From the NCBI RefSeq assembly GCF_003852515.1, contig NZ_QAJK01000046.1:97589-161588 (forward strand): 64,000 nucleotides of DNA. Direction: 5' to 3'. Below the pieces are notes generated by a model. That model made no database searches and had not been told where the DNA came from. It saw only the letters and a list, made by a program, of their open reading frames with translations. Below are positions 30,719-41,453 of the stretch, in pieces. Made by a program: the position numbers and the translations under genes. The DNA is from Variovorax sp. KBW07. GTDB lineage: Bacteria; Pseudomonadota; Gammaproteobacteria; Burkholderiales; Burkholderiaceae_C. The stretch's first letter is position 1. Each line of letters starts with the position of its first letter.

Positions 30719-30719
<1 letters not shown>
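28659..30719 (-). CDS. glgE: Alpha-1,4-glucan:maltose-1-phosphate maltosyltransferase
   Basis: 686-residue GH13_3 enzyme that adds maltosyl units from maltose-1-phosphate to glucan chains. An N-terminal beta domain (GRFPVKCVAGERVAV) and an insert-rich region precede the barrel. Catalytic motifs are IFRVDNPHTKAFPFWEW (Asp nucleophile) and IFLAEAFTRPKVM (Glu). The motif DILHEQL and the C-terminal beta domain complete the fold. The ATG at 30719 overlaps the glgB stop as TGATG; the open frame extends far upstream only as a shadow of glgB. It forms the core of the GlgE pathway with TreS-Mak and GlgB. Confidence 0.96.
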
Positions 30720-32608
<1,889 letters not shown>

Positions 32609-32772
32609 CGGCGCTCCTTGAGTTTTTGAAGGCCAGCGAAACGGTTGTTCAAGGAACGACTTCGGACTTCACATGGCCTGCCTTCAATCTGCAAGGCCGC
32701 GCCGAGCCGCGGCTACGGCCTGTGCCGACGGGGCGTGTCGGAGAGCTGCCCGTATCGCCCGTATCGCCCGGT

Positions 32773-33093
32773 TCAAGCGTTCATCGCATCGGCAGTGGCG
32801 TCGGCGTGCTGCGATGGCGGCGAGCTGCTCCGGTGAACCCAAAAGTCTTCATGCGTCAGCGTGACCGGCGCGCGGGGACTGGCCCTGTACCGCGCAATGG
32901 CGGCAGGCGCGATCACGCCGAAGTGCCTTTTACAGGCGTCCAGCAACTGGTGGCCCACCTCGCGCGCGCCGAATTCGTCGTGCAGGGTTTCCTCGGAAAT
33001 CTGCGCCACGATGCGCGCCCCTTCGGGCCCGTCGGGGTAGACGGCGAACCGCACCGTCGCAGTATCGAAACAATAGATGCCCTCGAATTCCAT
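32773..33093 (-). CDS. DUF1488 family protein
   Basis: 106-residue protein of the small DUF1488 family, usually 80-100 residues. The core runs FEGIYCFDTATVRFAVYPD, then IVAQISEETLHDEFG and FGVIAPAAIARYRA. The C-terminal tail past ~90 is polar (RSSSPPSQHADATADAMNA). AAGGAGACAGGC stands directly before the ATG on the minus strand and fixes the start. It is divergent from the phospholipase D gene and 164 bp from the start of glgB. Biochemical role unknown. Confidence 0.85.
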   Translation of the reverse strand: MEFEGIYCFDTATVRFAVYPDGPEGARIVAQISEETLHDEFGAREVGHQLLDACKRHFGVIAPAAIARYRASPRAPVTLTHEDFWVHRSSSPPSQHADATADAMNA

Positions 33094-33362
33094 GCCTGTC
33101 TCCTTGTCCTTTCGTTGCTGCGTGTCGGGACGATGTGGGTGCTCTCTGTGCGCTTTGCTGGTGTTTTGCGCGGGAGAAATTCAGCGCGCTCCCAAGCCTT
33201 CCTGGCGATGGATTTGTGCGCAAATTCAGGCAGGAACTTGCCTACATTTCCTACAAGCCGGCAAGAAAAACGCCGCTCGCCCACACGGTCGCGCCGGCAA
33301 CTTTCAACCGCGCACGGTGCCGTCCCACGCCCCGGGCAAGCGCCGACGGCGAGGCTGGCGTA

Positions 33363-34673
33363 ATGCCCGACGCAAGCCCCCACAAAAAAGCGCACCGAAG
33401 AACAAGCACTCTCAAGGCCGTCGGCTGGACTTTCGTGCTGACCGTTGCAGCCACGGTACTGGTCCTGAACCTCGGCAGCGCGGAGAAAAAGATCGACGAG
33501 CAGGTGCAGCACAGCTATGCGTTGCACGACGCGCAGTACCAACGCACGCTGGGCGTGATGCTCGGCCCGCCCATCACCGATGGCAACCGCTTCGAGGCGC
33601 TGTACAACGGCGACCGCATCTTCGCGCCGATGCTCGCTGCGATTCGCGCCGCGAAACAGAGCATCACGTTCGAAACCTATATTTACTGGTCGGGCGACAT
33701 CGGCCGCGCGTTCGCGGATGCGCTGTCGGAGCGCGCGCGGGCCGGGGTCAAGGTGCACGTGCTGCTCGACTGGGTCGGCAGCGCCAAGGTCGATGGCGAC
33801 TTCATCAAGGAGATGGAGGCCGCGGGCGTGCAGATCCGCAAGTTCCACAAGCCGACCTGGTACGACATCGCCCGCATGAACAACCGCACCCACCGCAAGC
33901 TGCTGGTGGCCGACGGGCGCATCGGGTTCACCGGCGGCGTGGGCATCGCGCCCGAGTGGACCGGCAACGCGCAAGACCCGGACCATTGGCGCGACTCGCA
34001 CTACAAGGTCGAAGGCCCGGTGGTGGCGCAGATGCAGGCGGTGTTCATGGACAACTGGACCAAGGTGTCGGGCGACGTGCTGCACGGCGAGCGCTACTTT
34101 CCGGCGCTGCATGCGGTGGGCAATGGCCGCGCCCAGGTGTTCAGCAGCTCGCCATCGGGCGGCAGCGAAAGCATGCACCTGATGTACCTGCTCTCGATTG
34201 CCGCGGCCACCAGGACCATCGACCTGTCGAGCGCGTACTTCGTGCCCGACGACCTGACCGTGGGCGCGCTGGTGGCGGCCATGCAGCGCGGCGTGCGGCT
34301 GCGCATCATCACGCCGGGGCCGATCATCGATTCGCAGACGGTGCGGGGCGCCTCGCGCGCCGGCTGGGGGCCGCTGCTGGAAGCCGGCGCGCAGATCAGC
34401 GAATACCAGCCGACGATGTTCCACTGCAAGGTGTTCGTGGTCGATGGCTTGCTGGTGTCGGTGGGCTCGACCAACTTCGACAACCGATCGTTCCGCCTGA
34501 ACGACGAGGCCAACCTGAACATCTACGACGAGGCTTTCGCCGCCGCGGAAACGCTGCAGTTCGAGGCCGACCTGAAGCAGTCGAAGCGCGTCACGCTCGA
34601 AGCCTGGAAGAACCGCCCCCTTCACGAGAAGGCGATGGAACACCTGGCTTCGGCCCTGTCGCTTCAGCTCTGA
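33363..34673 (+). CDS. Phospholipase D-like / cardiolipin synthase family protein
   Basis: 436-residue membrane-anchored enzyme. One N-terminal hydrophobic segment (VGWTFVLTVAATVLVLNLG) anchors it, so the catalytic part probably faces the periplasm. Two HKD motifs form the active site: THRKLLVADGRIGFTGG (His177, Lys179, Asp184) and HCKVFVVDGLLVSVGSTNFDNRS (His354, Lys356, Asp361). This is the ClsB/ClsC-like arrangement that joins phosphatidyl groups into cardiolipin; a phosphodiesterase with another substrate is possible. ATG at 33363 was preferred to upstream starts because it precedes the membrane segment. The stop codon lies in the loop of a 15-bp hairpin. Confidence 0.92.
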   Translation: MPDASPHKKAHRRTSTLKAVGWTFVLTVAATVLVLNLGSAEKKIDEQVQHSYALHDAQYQRTLGVMLGPPITDGNRFEALYNGDRIFAPMLAAIRAAKQSITFETYIYWSGDIGRAFADALSERARAGVKVHVLLDWVGSAKVDGDFIKEMEAAGVQIRKFHKPTWYDIARMNNRTHRKLLVADGRIGFTGGVGIAPEWTGNAQDPDHWRDSHYKVEGPVVAQMQAVFMDNWTKVSGDVLHGERYFPALHAVGNGRAQVFSSSPSGGSESMHLMYLLSIAAATRTIDLSSAYFVPDDLTVGALVAAMQRGVRLRIITPGPIIDSQTVRGASRAGWGPLLEAGAQISEYQPTMFHCKVFVVDGLLVSVGSTNFDNRSFRLNDEANLNIYDEAFAAAETLQFEADLKQSKRVTLEAWKNRPLHEKAMEHLASALSLQL

Positions 34674-34688
34674 AGCTGAAGCGACAGG
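34655..34688. repeat. Perfect 15-bp hairpin over the stop codon of the phospholipase D gene
   Basis: CCTGTCGCTTCAGCT pairs with AGCTGAAGCGACAGG across a 4-base loop (CTGA) that holds most of the stop codon. No T-run follows on either strand, so it is not a standard intrinsic terminator, but it lies exactly between two convergent genes and could protect both 3' ends. Confidence 0.75.
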
Positions 34689-34707
34689 TTGCGCGTCGCT
34701 CTCGTCG

Positions 34708-35709
34708 TCAGTCGCGCGCCTTGGCGGCGCGTGCGGCGTTGCGCAGGTCGCGAATCTGGTCGTGGTTGCGTTGCGCGCCCTGGGCCTGCACCTGCAGGAT
34801 CTGGCGCACGCCCACGGGCAGTTGCTGCTTCAGTGCCTTGCGGTAGCGGGCCACGGCCGCGTCTTCCCCGCGCTCGCATTCCTCGAGGATCGACAGCTCG
34901 CTGTTGGCACCCAGCGCGCCCTTCACGTGGACCCAGCCGCGGTGCATGGCGCCGGTGGCGGTTCCGCCTTCCGCCGGCTTGCCGCCGTAGGTGATGACGA
35001 GTTCGACCAGCTGGCTCGCGGCCGCCTGGCATTGCGCCGCGCGCGACGCGAAGACTTCCTTCAAACGGCTGGTTTCCACTTCTTCCGCGCAGACGCGAAA
35101 GCCGTATTCGCCGTCGCGGGTGTTCTCGAGCAGGTCGTTCAGCACGTCGACCACATCGTCGTTCGACAAGGCATCGCCCTGGGGAATGGCCGTGTCTTCC
35201 TCGCGGAAATAGAGACGCTCGGCGCGCTCCCATGCGGCATGCGAGGCCGGACGCGCGCGTTCCCAGTCGAGCGACGAGGTGCCCCGGCGCGCTTCCCATT
35301 CGCGCGCCAGCGAAGGCTCCACGGCGGCGAATTCGTCCATGGCCGAACTGCGGCTCGACCAGCCGAGTTCGTAGGCGGGGCCGTAGTCGTCGTAGCTGCG
35401 GCCAGCTTCGTAGTAGGGCTCGCGCTCATAGGCGCCTTGCCAATAGGTGTGCTCGGCGGTCGGGTTGATGCGCTCGGCCACGGCCTTGCCGCCGAGTCCG
35501 CCGACGACGGCACCGAGCACGAGGCCGGCCGCCGCACCGACCGGGCCGCCGACAGCGCCCACCGCGGCGCCTGCTACAGCGCCGCCTGTGGCGCCGACGC
35601 CGGTGCCCACTGGGTGAGCGCCGGGCGCGCCGGTGATGGGATCGCGGTTGAGATCGTCGGATGCATGAATGGGGTTGATGGGGTTGTTGGGGTTCTGGTC
35701 TTTCGCCAT
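34708..35709 (-). CDS. DUF2383-type four-helix protein with N-terminal glycine-zipper
   Basis: 333 residues. Residues ~40-80 form a Gly/Ala zipper (AVAGAAVGAVGGPVGAAAG, then VVGGLGG), likely a membrane-inserting hairpin. A Tyr/Trp/Glu-rich middle (WQGAYEREPYYEAGRSYDDY) follows. The C-terminal ~150 residues match the ferritin-like four-helix DUF2383/PA2169 domain: VVDVLNDLLENTRDGEYGF, HRGWVHVKGAL and ILEECERGEDAAVARYRKAL. Such proteins are stress-linked, but their biochemistry is unknown. AAGGA precedes the ATG at 35709. Convergent with the phospholipase D gene. Confidence 0.85.
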   Translation of the reverse strand: MAKDQNPNNPINPIHASDDLNRDPITGAPGAHPVGTGVGATGGAVAGAAVGAVGGPVGAAAGLVLGAVVGGLGGKAVAERINPTAEHTYWQGAYEREPYYEAGRSYDDYGPAYELGWSSRSSAMDEFAAVEPSLAREWEARRGTSSLDWERARPASHAAWERAERLYFREEDTAIPQGDALSNDDVVDVLNDLLENTRDGEYGFRVCAEEVETSRLKEVFASRAAQCQAAASQLVELVITYGGKPAEGGTATGAMHRGWVHVKGALGANSELSILEECERGEDAAVARYRKALKQQLPVGVRQILQVQAQGAQRNHDQIRDLRNAARAAKARD

Positions 35710-35897
35710 GAGGGTTCCTTGAAGAAAAGGTTGAAGTGGAATGAACAGACTTCATCCTCGCGGCCGTGGCGCAAGCGCCGCCGTGGGGCTTGGGCGCGGG
35801 CGCCTGTAGGCGCAGTCGGGCCTGTTGCACATGATTGCGGTGGGCTGCGGCCGCATCTCATACGATGCACATCAGTGACCGCCCTCTCCCACTCTTC

Positions 35898-37082
35898 ATG
35901 ACGACCCTAGCCGCCGCTTCGCTCGCGCTGATCGACACCTGCTCCCAGGCTTCGCTCGCACTGCTGGAAAGCAACCTGACGCCGCACGGCATCCTGGCCG
36001 CGAGCCGCACCGAAGCGGCCGTGGCACGGCGCTACACGCGCATCTTCGGACGCGACGCCGCCATCTGCGTGATGGCCATGTGCGGCAGCGGCGTGCCCGC
36101 GCTGGAACAGGGCGCTGTCGCCAGCCTCGATGCGCTGGCGGCGCAGCAGGCGCCCAACGGACAGATTCCCAAGTACGTCGACCCCGAGGGACAGGACGCG
36201 GACTTCTGGTACCTGGGCTGCATCGACGCCACCCTGTGGTGGCTGATTGCGGTGGACCACGTGCGCCGCCACGGCAACGTGGGGCCGGCGCACTGGGAAG
36301 ACGGCGTGGCCCGCGCAACCAGCTGGCTGCTGGCGCAGGAGCACCAGCACTTCCGGCTGCTGCAGCAGAACGAGGCCAGCGACTGGGCCGACATCATGCC
36401 CCGCTCGGGGTACGTGCTGTACAGCAACGCGCTCTGGTACGACGTGAAGCGCCGCTATGCGCTGGACCACGCCGAAGAAACGCAGCACCACTTCAACCAC
36501 ATGTTCAATCCGTTCCAGCGCGACCTGCCGGAATACCACCGCGCGCGGCTGCTGCGGCACTACGCGCGGCGCGGCCGGCGGGACCCGGGGCTGTACCTGA
36601 GCTTCGTCAACCTGGCGGTGGTCGGCGACGAGGGCGATGTGTTCGGCAACGTGCTGGCCATACAGGCCGGCCTGGCCGACACCGAGATGGCGAGCCGCAT
36701 CGTGCAGACCATCGGCGAGGCGCGTGCGTCCACGCCCTACCCGGTGCGCGTGGTGCTGCACCCGCTGTCGCGCCAGCACGAGCTGTGGCGGCCCTACATG
36801 GCGCGCCATCAGCAGAACAGCGTGCACCAGTATCACAACGGCGGCATCTGGCCCTTTGTCGGCGGCTTCTGGGTGATGGCACTGGCCAGGCAGGGGCAGG
36901 ACGCGCTGGCGTGGTCCGAGCTCGCGCGGCTGGCGCAGGTGAACGCGCTGGACGACTGGCGCTTCACCGAGTGGTTTCACGGCCGGACGCTGGCACCGAT
37001 GGGAATGGCCGGGCAGAGCTGGAACGCCGCAACCTTCCTGCTGGCCAGGCGGGCGCTGCTGCGCGAAGGCGCGGTGTACTGA
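35898..37082 (+). CDS. Putative (alpha/alpha)6-barrel glycosidase (amylo-alpha-1,6-glucosidase / GH100-like)
   Basis: 394 residues from ATG at 35898; an in-frame ATG at 35865 is an alternative, and neither has a good ribosome site. Motifs RIFGRDAAI, NGQIPKYVDPEGQDADFWYLGC and SVHQYHNGGIWPFVGGFW resemble six-hairpin glycosidases that act on glucans, sucrose or mannosylglycerate. WFHGRTLAPMGMAGQSWNA near the end is typical of this fold. Candidate acids are the Asp of GRDA and the Glu of FTEWF (inference). It lies 3 kb from the alpha-glucan operon but on the opposite strand. No signal peptide, so a cytoplasmic substrate is expected; the exact substrate is unclear. Confidence 0.8.
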   Translation: MTTLAAASLALIDTCSQASLALLESNLTPHGILAASRTEAAVARRYTRIFGRDAAICVMAMCGSGVPALEQGAVASLDALAAQQAPNGQIPKYVDPEGQDADFWYLGCIDATLWWLIAVDHVRRHGNVGPAHWEDGVARATSWLLAQEHQHFRLLQQNEASDWADIMPRSGYVLYSNALWYDVKRRYALDHAEETQHHFNHMFNPFQRDLPEYHRARLLRHYARRGRRDPGLYLSFVNLAVVGDEGDVFGNVLAIQAGLADTEMASRIVQTIGEARASTPYPVRVVLHPLSRQHELWRPYMARHQQNSVHQYHNGGIWPFVGGFWVMALARQGQDALAWSELARLAQVNALDDWRFTEWFHGRTLAPMGMAGQSWNAATFLLARRALLREGAVY

Positions 37083-37151
37083 ATGAGCGTGAATTGATGT
37101 CCCGGCGTGTCACGGCGCGCCAGCCGATTCGGTACTTCCCCCGCGTGCTCC

Positions 37152-37829
37152 TCAGGTCGACGGGGCGACCCGGTTACGCGCGAGTTCCAGCAACGCGCAC
37201 ACCTCTTCGTCGCTGGTCTGCGAATAGTCTTCGTACCACTGGCTGACGGCACGAAAGCTCGACGGCGTTTTTACGCACACCACCTCGTCGGCCATGCCGC
37301 GCAAGGCCTCGCAAGGCGCTTGCGCGCCCACAGGCACCGCGACGACGATTCGGGTCGCCCCCTGGGCACGCAGCGCCTTCACGGCGGCCCGCATGGTCGA
37401 GCCCGTGGCCAGCCCGTCGTCGGCGACGATCACGGTGCGGCCGCACAAGGCCGGCAACGGGTGGCCACCGCCGCTGACGCCCACGCCGTACAGCCTTTCG
37501 CGCCTTTCCAGCTCCTGTTGCCCGGCATGCGTCGCGCGCTCGATGGCGGCATCGGACACGCCGAGCCGTTGCACGACTTCATCGTCGAGCACGCGAACGC
37601 CTCGGGCCAGTGCGCCCATGGCGTATTCCTCGTGTCCGGGAGCGCCGAGTTTTCGCACCACGAGAACGTCCAGCGGCACATGCAGCAGCAGCGCCACTTC
37701 ATAGCCCACCGGCACGCCGCCACGCGGCAATGCAAGGACGGTGACCAGGCGCTGGCCGGCATACGCGGTCAGCAACCTGGCGAGTTCGCGGCCGGCGGCC
37801 CTGCGATCGTGGAACACATCGGAAGTCAT
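37152..37829 (-). CDS. Phosphoribosyltransferase family protein
   Basis: 225-residue type I PRTase-fold protein. The PRPP-binding signature is VIVADDGLATGSTM; the hood and flexible loop begin LALPRGGVPVGYEVALLL and VVRKLGAPGHEEYAMGAL. Proteins of this subfamily are often found alone or beside stress genes, and their base substrate is not established; a regulatory or nucleotide-salvage role is possible. The start at 37829 has no strong Shine-Dalgarno. It is convergent with the glycosidase-like gene (69-bp gap). Confidence 0.9.
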   Translation of the reverse strand: MTSDVFHDRRAAGRELARLLTAYAGQRLVTVLALPRGGVPVGYEVALLLHVPLDVLVVRKLGAPGHEEYAMGALARGVRVLDDEVVQRLGVSDAAIERATHAGQQELERRERLYGVGVSGGGHPLPALCGRTVIVADDGLATGSTMRAAVKALRAQGATRIVVAVPVGAQAPCEALRGMADEVVCVKTPSSFRAVSQWYEDYSQTSDEEVCALLELARNRVAPST

Positions 37830-38138
37830 CTTTCAATTCCCCGGGGCACAAGGAACAAGAGCGTGGTTCTCCCCTTTCCAGATTAGCCCCGCCCGGGCTG
37901 CTTGCTGTAGGGCGATGTCCATTGCGGTGTAGGCGTTACAGGTTGAAGAGGAAACGGCCACACGACGGTTCGCTCTTGCGAAGCGAATTTCGCCTACCCG
38001 GCCCACCGGAACGGCGCCGCATCATCCGTTCCGGTCCGGCGAATCCTCGATTCCCGAATCCCCATGCGCGCGCCCCGCTGCAGGCGCGCGCCGCCCAGGC
38101 GACTTCACTGCAGCGACAAGGAAAAGGAGCCCCAAGAC
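37830..38138. other. Gene-free divergent spacer
   Basis: About 310 bp between the divergent phosphoribosyltransferase and DUF899 genes. It should hold both promoters. Apart from the AAAAGGAG ribosome site at 38122-38129 I see no clear hairpin or promoter hexamers; the open frames crossing it have no credible starts. Confidence 0.6.
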
Positions 38139-38840
38139 ATGAACGATCAACTTGTGCCCGCCTCCACGCTGGCAAGCAAGGCGAAGACGCCATTCCCCGG
38201 CGCATCGGCCGACTACGAAACCGCGCGAAAGGCTCTGCTGGCCGAAGAAATAGAGTTTCGACGCCACATGACCCGGCTGGCCAAGCAGCGCCGCGCGCTA
38301 CCACCCGGCCCGGTGATCCGCAAGAACTACCGCTTCAAGGACGAGCAGGCTTTCGAAGTCGGTCTGCGCGATCTCTTCGGCGACAAGGACACGCTGGTCA
38401 CCTACTTCTGGATGTACGGGCCGCAGCGCGAGAGGCCGTGCCCCATGTGCACCAACTGGCTCGGCGCGGTCAACGGCAATGCCGCGGACATCAAGCAGCG
38501 CGTGTCGCTCAAGATCCTCGGGCGCTCGCCGGTCGAGCGGCAGTACGCCTTCGCGCAGGAGCGTGGATGGCGCGACCTGAACTTCGTGCAGACCGTCGGC
38601 GACGACTATGCGAACGACCTGGGCGTGCTGATGCCCGACGGGAGTGAGTTCCCGGCGCTGGTCGTGTTCAAGCGCGATGGCGATGAGGTCCGCCTGTTCT
38701 GGACCAGCGCGATGACCCGCGAGATGGCCGACCCCGGCCAGGACCCGCGAGACGCGCCCGACATCGCATCGCTGTGGTCCGTGCTCGACCTGACGCCGGA
38801 CGGACGCGGAACCGATTGGTATCCGAAGCTGAAGTACTGA
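38139..38840 (+). CDS. DUF899 family thioredoxin-fold protein
   Basis: 233 residues of the DUF899 family. The middle carries the typical segment LVTYFWMYGPQRERPCPMCTNWLG, with a CPMC pair placed like the redox site of thioredoxins; many family members keep only part of it. The C-terminus (IASLWSVLDLTPDGRGTDWYP) is characteristic of the family. AAAAGGAG about nine bases before the ATG fixes the start. No signal peptide. Redox or peroxide-related roles are suggested by the fold but not shown for the family. Confidence 0.92.
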   Translation: MNDQLVPASTLASKAKTPFPGASADYETARKALLAEEIEFRRHMTRLAKQRRALPPGPVIRKNYRFKDEQAFEVGLRDLFGDKDTLVTYFWMYGPQRERPCPMCTNWLGAVNGNAADIKQRVSLKILGRSPVERQYAFAQERGWRDLNFVQTVGDDYANDLGVLMPDGSEFPALVVFKRDGDEVRLFWTSAMTREMADPGQDPRDAPDIASLWSVLDLTPDGRGTDWYPKLKY

Positions 38841-38897
38841 CGAGGTACTCCGGCGCCCGGGCACTCCGCCACTCTGTCACCTGGGCGCGCTGCCCTG

Positions 38898-41453
38898 CTA
38901 CTCCCGGACAGTCACGCTCCGGTAGGCCGCGTCCCCAGTGATCTCACCTTCGGAGAACGGCAACCGCTGCCATTGCTTGTTGCCATAGGCCTGCGTGTAG
39001 TCGCCGAAGTGCGGCGAAGCCGGGTCTTCGGACATCGAGTACGAGACAAGGGTGTGCGCCTCTACCCCGCCCTGCGGAAAATGGACGATCTGCAGGTAGC
39101 TGTTGCCGTTGGCATTGGCGTCGATGTCCATGTTGTAGCCGCCCCGGTCGAGCCGGTTGTTGGGGCAGATGTGGGTGAAGTAGCCGTCCACGCAGCCGCC
39201 GTACAGCGGGATCTTCACGCCGCCGCGCACGGAGAACAGGTAGTCGCCGCGCGCTGCGTCCAGCGGATAGGGACTGGCCTTGACGCGCAGTACGGCCGCG
39301 CCAAAGGCTTGCTGAAGATCGGCGGCGGCCGAGGGCTTGACGCCGCGCGGCGTGTGCAGCGGATCGCTGGCGCTGAACGGCACTGCGTAGAGGGCACTGG
39401 GGTCCATCTGCAACGCCCGGCTCCAGAACTCGTCCCAGATGTGGGCGCCGCGTGCGCCGGTGTTGGCGGTGTTGCCCCATTGCCTGAGCACGTCGCACGC
39501 CTGCGCGGTATCGACGTCGCGCGGAGAAGGAAAGTTGGCCCCTTCCTGCGGATCGCCGATGACCGAGATGGTCGGCACGGCGCAAACGAGGTCCAGCATC
39601 TGGGTCTTGAAGACTTCGGCGCTGTAGGCGCGGCTGTTGAGCACCATCTGCTTGACCGTGTCGACCGTGGCCTTGTCGCCCGCATAACCGTCCGTGCCTT
39701 CGAGCCGGTCCTGCACGAGCCTGATGCCGAGCTGCGTGCGAAAGCTGACTGGGGCGGTGCCGGCCGGCCCCATGATCGACGGATAGCCGGTGAGCGGCGC
39801 CTTCGGGTTGGCGAGCCAGTAGCTGTCGTTCATGTTGGCCACATAGTCGTCACGCCACAGGCTGGGCATGCGCGACGGACCGATGGCGCCGGGCTGCACC
39901 GAGTCGGCGTCGTTTTTCCAGTCGCAGGCGCTGCGCGAGCCGTCGAGCACGATGGGCGCATCGGCTCCGCCGCCGAACAGCGCCGCAAGGGCGCGCCCTT
40001 CGTCGGTGCCGCACTGGACCATCTGCGCGTCCGACACGTTGGGCACCGCGCCCATGTCGGCGTACCAGGCCTTGCTGCTGCCCCTGCCGACAGCGACCGT
40101 GTTGACCCAGGGAACGGCGGCTTCCTCGCGCTGCACGGCCACCAGCTCGTCGAGCGACCTGGCCTGGTTCCAGCGCAGCCAGTTGCGCCACACGCGGTAG
40201 TTCTGGCTGTTGATGTCGCGCACCGCGAAGGCGATGGACTGGCTCCAGGCCAGCGAAGGATCGAGGTCCGACAGGTTGACGAGCGGGCCGTATTCCGATC
40301 TGTACAAGGTGCGCGTGACCTGCGCCAGCTCGCCCGATGGCTGCTTGACGATCACCGTGATGGCCACGGCCTGCATCTTCACGTTCTGGCCGTCGCGCAC
40401 GTAGCTGGTCGCGTCGCCCGGGGCGAGTTGCAACTGGTAGAGGCTGTAGCGCTTCGCGGCCGATACCGTGTGGCTCCACGCCACGTTGTCGTTGAAGCCG
40501 AGCAGCATCACGGGCACGCCCGGAAAGCTCGCGCCGCTGACATTCAGCTGGCCCGGAACCGTGAGATGGGCCTGGTAGAGGCGATCGGGCCCGTGCCAGT
40601 ACCAGTGCGGATTGCCGAACAGCAAGGGGCTCGCGTCGCCCGTCGCGCTGGTGCCGAACCCGAACATGTTGCTGCCGATGCCTTTCTGGCCGCCAACATG
40701 AATCGCGGGCAAGACCTTGCGCCCTGCGACAGGCGATGCGGTCTTCAGGCTGCTGGTGCTGCCCGATGCAGTCTTGGCGGCCTGGACCACCTGGGCCGAC
40801 GGTGGGGCTGCTGCCGCGATGGCGGATACGAAGTTGCTGTAGCCGCCCGCCAGGCCCACGTGGTACATGCGCCGGTAGATGTCGTCGGGCGTGATGGGCA
40901 GGAGCCAGGCCTCTTTGCCGCAGGCTGCGTTTTGCGCGCTGCCCGCCCTGACCTCCCGAACGTAGCGGTTGTAGCCCGCGGCAAACCCCTCGACCAGCTT
41001 GCGCAACGTGTCGGGCTGGGCGGCACGCATTGCGTCGAGCGTGTCGGCGCTGATCACGTGCTTGTGGAAGAAGTCCGACTCGAGGTTGCCGGGCCGGCCG
41101 ATGGTGCCGCTGTAGACGCCCTGCGCGTCCCCGCCGAAGTAGCGCGAACGCTCTCCGCGGTAGGTCAAAAAGGAGTCGGCCATCGTGCAGAGGCTGTCCT
41201 GGGCCTGCGCGTAGCCGTAGCCATAGCCGGCGCCCGCGAAGTCGTCGGCCTTGATATGCGGCACGCCGAAGGCCGTGCGACGGATCTCGGCCTTGTAGCT
41301 GTCCTGCGCCGGAGGAACTGCGGGAGTGCCGCCGAAGAACGGCAGGAAGCCGGAGCCTCCGCCGCCGCCTCCACCGCATCCCGACAGTGAAATCAGGGTA
41401 AAGAGGGTGAACAGGCAAAGCGCTGCCGCGCGCCCCCAACGAGTGCGTCTCAT
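38898..41453 (-). CDS. Penicillin-acylase family lipoprotein (Ntn hydrolase)
   Basis: 851-residue secreted amidase precursor. The N-terminus has a signal with lipobox LSGC (Cys26) and a Gly-rich linker (GGGGGGGSGF). The alpha chain runs to about 260; the autocatalytic cleavage and nucleophile site is GIGSNMFGFG with Ser261. Beta-chain motifs include FGNPHWYWHGPDRLYQAHL, VMLLGFNDNVAWSHTV and NRLDRGGYNMDIDANANG. The family includes penicillin G acylases and acyl-homoserine-lactone acylases such as PvdQ; the substrate cannot be decided here, though quorum quenching or aculeacin-type deacylation are candidates. Convergent with the DUF899 gene. Confidence 0.93.
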   Translation of the reverse strand: MRRTRWGRAAALCLFTLFTLISLSGCGGGGGGGSGFLPFFGGTPAVPPAQDSYKAEIRRTAFGVPHIKADDFAGAGYGYGYAQAQDSLCTMADSFLTYRGERSRYFGGDAQGVYSGTIGRPGNLESDFFHKHVISADTLDAMRAAQPDTLRKLVEGFAAGYNRYVREVRAGSAQNAACGKEAWLLPITPDDIYRRMYHVGLAGGYSNFVSAIAAAAPPSAQVVQAAKTASGSTSSLKTASPVAGRKVLPAIHVGGQKGIGSNMFGFGTSATGDASPLLFGNPHWYWHGPDRLYQAHLTVPGQLNVSGASFPGVPVMLLGFNDNVAWSHTVSAAKRYSLYQLQLAPGDATSYVRDGQNVKMQAVAITVIVKQPSGELAQVTRTLYRSEYGPLVNLSDLDPSLAWSQSIAFAVRDINSQNYRVWRNWLRWNQARSLDELVAVQREEAAVPWVNTVAVGRGSSKAWYADMGAVPNVSDAQMVQCGTDEGRALAALFGGGADAPIVLDGSRSACDWKNDADSVQPGAIGPSRMPSLWRDDYVANMNDSYWLANPKAPLTGYPSIMGPAGTAPVSFRTQLGIRLVQDRLEGTDGYAGDKATVDTVKQMVLNSRAYSAEVFKTQMLDLVCAVPTISVIGDPQEGANFPSPRDVDTAQACDVLRQWGNTANTGARGAHIWDEFWSRALQMDPSALYAVPFSASDPLHTPRGVKPSAAADLQQAFGAAVLRVKASPYPLDAARGDYLFSVRGGVKIPLYGGCVDGYFTHICPNNRLDRGGYNMDIDANANGNSYLQIVHFPQGGVEAHTLVSYSMSEDPASPHFGDYTQAYGNKQWQRLPFSEGEITGDAAYRSVTVRE

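Noticed and set aside
36080-37246. 388-residue plus-strand open frame overlapping the glycosidase-like gene
   Set aside because: Same strand but a different frame, Arg/Ala-rich shadow composition; the other frame carries conserved glycosidase motifs.
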